Origin: Mesostigma viride
Lineage: Eukaryota; Streptophyta; Mesostigmatophyceae; Mesostigmatales; Mesostigmataceae
Reading direction: 5' to 3'
NCBI GenBank assembly: GCA_009746045.1
Contig: RPFO01000154.1
Span: 2,934,993-2,998,992, forward strand
DNA length: 64,000 bases
Shown here in pieces: positions 60,235 to 64,000 of this stretch. Position 1 is the first letter of the stretch, and every line of letters starts with the position of its first letter. The notes under the pieces are model-generated. The model did not search any database and had not been told where the DNA came from. It saw only the letters and a list, made by a program, of their open reading frames with translations. The position numbers and the translations under genes are program-made.

Positions 60235-60647
60235 TCCAGAGATATGCTATGCCTTGCAGTCCAGGCGTACCCAGATCCGAAGAGTCCCTTGACCCTGCCT
60301 ATTTATGTCTAGAAAGGGGGTTAAATTACGTTGAAAGCGTCCATGGTTTTCGCAGAAGAAGGCCTCGGAGCTGCCGCGCACGTTCTGCAAACATGCCTGC
60401 CGGGCCACGTCGCTGCTACTGGTTTTACGTGGCGAAATCAGTCTATTGGCGACGATACAGTCATTCACGCCTTAAGTTGGCTTGGCTTGTTATTGTTGGT
60501 GTACCGTAAACCCTCGCACCCACGTGAATCTACATGAATCTCGTGAAGACTGTATGGTTCAAGTTTTGCCACGCCTGTCAGTGGCACCGGGCACGTGACT
60601 TGGCGAGCCAGCGCGCCACTTTCCATGCCATGCCAGCCAGCCACGTG

Positions 60648-60826
60648 TAGACAACGGCGCGCTGGGAACTAATATCTGTCTCACCGAGTGAGACAACGGC
60701 TCGCTGGGAACTACTATCCGTCTCACTCGGTGAGACGACGGCGCGCTGGGAACTACCCGTTGTCTCACCGAGTGAGACAACGACGCTCTGGGAACTACCC
60801 GTTGTCTCACTCGAGTGAGACAACGG
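60648..60826. repeat. Tandem array of about 42-base units with hairpins
   Basis: Four units contain GGCGCGCTGGGAACTA or a variant followed by GTCTCAC-CGA-GTGAGAC, GTCTCACTCGGTGAGAC or a similar perfect inverted repeat. Each unit can fold into a 7-8 bp hairpin. The parts between hairpins are also conserved, so it is not a spacer array. Confidence 0.85.
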
Positions 60827-61009
60827 CTGGCAGCTAATTCTGACGCCAGAGAAAATGGGAAAATAAGGGCGATTGATCTTCAAATAATGGCCGTGAGCGT
60901 TGCAACTGCCTTAGCATGCCGGTGGCAACTACATGCTTAGAGTCTGAAAAGAATGTGAACTACGATTTCGGCGCAGAAAGAGGGACAGTGCGGTGTGCTT
61001 TCATGTTGC

Positions 61010-62568
61010 TAACAAATATGTACCTCTGAAATCAGGCATTTTCGCGGGACGAAGGTGAAGACGACGGCGATGGCGGCAGGTAGATCTCGCCAATTTTCGC
61101 GCGAATGTCAGTGGCTGTTGGGTGGCACGACCATGATGATGCGTTCAAATGTTGATAATTAGGTTTCTACGAGTTTGTTGAGGTACTGGGGCAAAGGAAA
61201 CGTAGATTTTTCCAGTTTCTCACCCAACTTTCATGCGGAAACCTTGGAAACCGGCATACATATTATTACGGCAAGAGTCGGGGCTGCTGCGGCACCATGC
61301 TTGGTATTTCCATGGTGTATCGACTTCTTAACACATGTTTATTCATTCCGAACGCCCGGACTCTCGGCTAAACCGAGATTTGTGCAGACTTTTATTGGGT
61401 AGCTCCGGGCATGATGGTGCCTGCAAATAGCGTAAGGCGTGACCGTGGCTATTGCTACGGTATGCTGCATTTTCCTGGAAATGGCCTCTTCCACCGGCTC
61501 AATAGTGCTTGCAGGCGTAAGTATATCGTGTTTCTACCTAGTTTCTGCCAGTTTCCCACTTATTTCTACCGGCCTCTGCCCAGCCTCTCTAAGACCGCCA
61601 TCCTACTCGACGTTGCTTGCATGTCCGCCATAGCAGGTTGCAGTTGTGCAGTATTTAGGTTCTGTATACGTCGTCAAGCCGGGCATATATCGTGAGGATT
61701 GGATATTGATGGTTTATACTGCGTTGATTGAGCAAGAAGATCAGCTAGGTGCCCATAATCATGGTGTATAATCATGTGTTGTTAGCATCTTGCCACCATT
61801 TGCTAGCATGCATTCCAGCATCATCTTTGCCTGCATATAAGATCATGGATCACTCAACCTATCCAAGCATTTCATTACATGTACGTCTTTCTTTCAGTAT
61901 TGCACGCGGTATGGAATGAAAACCCAGCACCTCCCTTCCCACGAGGCATGTGCTCAACACGTTGTGAGAGTGGACGATGATTTGGCTATGGCTGCCTGAT
62001 TCAGTCATATTATGTCATCCAGTAATGATGTTTGATGCATGTTTGATGCTGTATAACTGATGCAATACCTAGTTTCAACGTTTTGACCCTCCTAGCTCAT
62101 TATGGCCCCGTTTATGGGGCTCGTGTCGTTGCGTCATGTTGTGAAGGGCTCTCATTTTTCCCACTGCGTTGTACTGCGTTGTGTTTGTGATGCTAATGAA
62201 AAATAGCTCCAGTGGCCCAATGGGCCTGAGTTTTGTTCCACAGAGCCTGCATATGTTGCCCATAGCTCGTGCAAGAAGCCAGATCTATTTTTTTCATGAA
62301 CCATTTGTGAATAAGCACATGACTTGTGACCTAGGGTCAACAAATCGCGGCCATGGTCAGGCCCCCCTGTATTCAAACCAGTGTATCTCTCTAATGAATT
62401 AGCATTTTGTAGGTCTGAGTAGCTAAAAAAATCCTTTGATTTATGGGCTTTCAGGAAAGTATACACATGACTATGAAAAAAAAATTCCTAGATGTTATGA
62501 TGTGTTCTATAAATAGCTCTCAACGCATAAATATCGCGTTCTATATATTTAGAAAAAGCACGGGTTAA
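61010..62568 (-). mobile_element. Interspersed repeat Y, copy 2, uninterrupted
   Basis: This is the inverted counterpart of 7746-12165, lacking the family B and family C insertions and so keeping both empty sites. The right end at 62568 reads GCACGGGTTAAG. The left end diverges from copy 1 near 61010, so one copy is truncated or rearranged there. Confidence 0.7.
61175..61402 (+). other. 75-codon open frame conserved between both Y copies
   Basis: The frame reads MLRYWGKGNVDFSSFSPNFH and so on to a stop. The counterpart in copy 1 (11576-11803, minus) has the same length and start, with only about five substitutions. No domain was recognised. Close DNA identity between the copies could keep a meaningless frame open. 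Confidence 0.25.
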
Positions 62569-62573
62569 GTGAG

Positions 62574-62760
62574 TTGTTATATTCATTCATTCATTCATTC
62601 ATTCATTCATTCATTCATTCATTCATTCATTCATTCATTCATTCATTCATTCATTCATTCATTCATTCATTCATTCATTCGTGCGCCTCCCTTGGGAGAG
62701 CCGCAATCAACTGTTGCTCAGTAGCTACCATTCATCCTTGTTATTACATTGAATAGTTAT
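62574..62760 (-). mobile_element. ATTC repeat tail and hairpin of a further non-LTR type
   Basis: About 27 ATTC units (62574-62682) are followed by GTGCGCCTCCCTTGGGAG at 62683. In minus orientation this is a stem-loop (CTCCC-AA-GGGAG) followed by a GAAT repeat tail, the same layout as families A to C. The body was not recognised. Confidence 0.5.
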
Positions 62761-63209
62761 GTTGCATGTGAGATGGCTTGCCAACGCCCATCCCTTTCAC
62801 TGACGCAGCCCAATGTTCAAACTTGATTGTTATGTGAGGCCAGGAACACAAATGCATGTGTTGCTGGGTGTCTTCTATGACTATCGGGAGACCGCTATCT
62901 TAGTTCATAGTCATATAGTTGTCTCGGCACAAAGGCAGGAGCACGGTGACTCATCTGGAACATGAAGAAGGGAAATCTTTTTGTTACAGGAAAGAGGTGT
63001 CAAGTATGACAATTGGAAGGCCCCCCCACCGGGAATACTCATGTTCCGAGTCCTTTCAGCTGTGTTGTTAGCCACATCCTGCCCCGGGGAGATGCATCAT
63101 GGACCACCGCTATCGCGTAGCGGGTGTTATGCAGTGAATATTGACTTACCTCATTATGCTCCGCTCTGGTTCTGTTTGATGTCTTAGCTCTCAGTGCATC
63201 TGAATCAAC
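62761..63209. other. Unassigned
   Basis: No gene was recognised. It may be the body of the element whose tail is at 62574-62682, or upstream sequence of the GIY-YIG frame. Confidence 0.4.
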
Positions 63210-64000
63210 ATGAAACACCTTATGACTTTCTGGCATGCTCTTACCCTCCACAGAATACGGCAATCAAGTGGCATTGATTACCGGAAGTACACTGCTATTT
63301 CTCGGCAGTTCCCCTATCGTATCTCCTCAAAGGAATGGCGGAAGCGTCGTCGCATCAACACGCGCCATAACCATCACTGCAAGGATGACCATACTCTACG
63401 TCGCCTCCGGCGCTTACAGCGCAAGCATTTGTCGCTTACCAACTCCACTCGCCCACACCCCGAAAGCACCCGTCGCGTCATTTATGCCATTTACAACCGC
63501 AGGTACCCTCAGCGTATCTACGTTGGCCAGACGCAACGGGATGCCTGGACGCGTTTTCAGGAACATGTCCGAGCGGCACGCCGCCTTCATATTGGCCGCC
63601 CTGCCGCCAACGACGACACCCCCCTACATGGCGCCATGGCCCAATACGGGTGGTGGGATTGGCGAGTCGTCCCTTGGAACATGTCCCCGGCACCTTTACC
63701 GGCGCCGCTTTTCGCAAAGCCGCAGGGCATCGGGAAACGTTTTGGAAACGAATGTTACATGCATTTCTGCCCCACGGTTTTTGCATTGAAGGCAAGAGTT
63801 TCAAAGCTCGGTCTCGCCGCCGCCCGCCTCCCCCCGTCCCCGCCCTCTTATGTTCATCCGTGCCTGGCGTCTGAAGCACAATCTCCACCCATATCGCCCC
63901 TATCCCCCAGCGTCACCCCGGCCCCTCCACCTTCCACACATGTGTCCACCGATCCTTCCCTTTACTCCACCAGTCTCCGCTGCTTACGTCACATGTCTCG
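63210..64000 (+). CDS. GIY-YIG endonuclease domain protein, probably incomplete or frameshifted
   Basis: A frame with an ATG at 63210 stays open to the end of the window. It has a basic N-terminal region (KEWRKRRRIN near 63330), then the GIY-YIG core: VIYAIYN at 63477-63497, IYVGQTQRDAWTRFQEHVRA from 63516, where Arg and His follow YVG as in the family, and HGAMAQYGWWDW near 63630. Beyond about 63672 the better continuation is in another frame (PLEHVPGTFTGAAF, then RETFWKRMLHAF with the conserved Glu and Trp), ending with a stop at 63874. One missing base near 63672 would explain this. GIY-YIG nucleases nick DNA and occur in Penelope-like retroelements, homing endonucleases and repair proteins; a mobile-element origin is likely given the setting but is not shown. 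Confidence 0.6.
   Translation, partial: MKHLMTFWHALTLHRIRQSSGIDYRKYTAISRQFPYRISSKEWRKRRRINTRHNHHCKDDHTLRRLRRLQRKHLSLTNSTRPHPESTRRVIYAIYNRRYPQRIYVGQTQRDAWTRFQEHVRAARRLHIGRPAANDDTPLHGAMAQYGWWDWRVVPWNMSPAPLPAPLFAKPQGIGKRFGNECYMHFCPTVFALKARVSKLGLAAARLPPSPPSYVHPCLASEAQSPPISPLSPSVTPAPPPSTHVSTDPSLYSTSLRCLRHMS

Noticed and set aside
60648-60826. CRISPR-like array of palindromic repeats
   Set aside because: The stretches between hairpins are themselves repeated rather than unique, and the genome is eukaryotic.

Overview
This is a eukaryotic nuclear window that most resembles a green alga. The evidence is spliceosomal genes with GT-AG introns, a plant-type diacylglycerol kinase (N-terminal membrane helix plus two C1 domains), a plastid-targeted membrane protein, and a TGTAA motif (the chlorophyte poly(A) signal) 10-35 bases past the stop of three genes. 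The species is not identified. About half of the window is transposon-derived or microsatellite sequence.

Layout. 0-13 kb is nested transposons: a TTAA-flanked element (336-2998) carrying a PHD-finger exon, several ORF1-type non-LTR fragments (3-7.7 kb), and a repeat called Y here (7746-12165) interrupted by two non-LTR insertions, one with a nearly complete reverse transcriptase. 13.6-18.2 kb (minus) is a five-exon gene for an unrecognised plastid membrane protein. 19.3-20.8 kb (plus) is a two-exon CHORD-like zinc protein. 22.06-38.7 kb (minus) is a 14-exon TMEM260/DUF2723 O-mannosyltransferase whose introns hold most of the microsatellites and a 1.16-kb foldback. 39.1-49.4 kb (plus) is a seven-exon diacylglycerol kinase, head-to-head with TMEM260. 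50.2-58.4 kb is a second transposon block: a second TTAA element interrupted by an ORF1 element, a TTAA-bounded palindrome, and a LINE 3' end interrupted by another ORF1 element. 58.8-60.2 kb (minus) is an intronless FAD monooxygenase. 61.0-62.6 kb is an inverted second copy of Y without the insertions. 63.2-64 kb is a GIY-YIG nuclease reading frame that may run off the edge.

The host genes are housekeeping genes with no evident shared pathway. The most coherent story is in the mobile DNA. Three non-LTR families (called A, B and C here) end in short stem-loops followed by TTAA-like or AATT-like tails, and in A and C the stem covaries. Paired filled and empty sites in this window give exact insertion boundaries and target-site duplications. 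The TTAA-flanked element sits against a TTAA-rich LINE tail. A second theme is tandem duplication across splice junctions, including in-frame 84-base and 30-base units in TMEM260 that offer alternative splice sites.

Exon boundaries were worked out by eye from reading frame, splice consensus and phase agreement. No alignment or transcript data were available.
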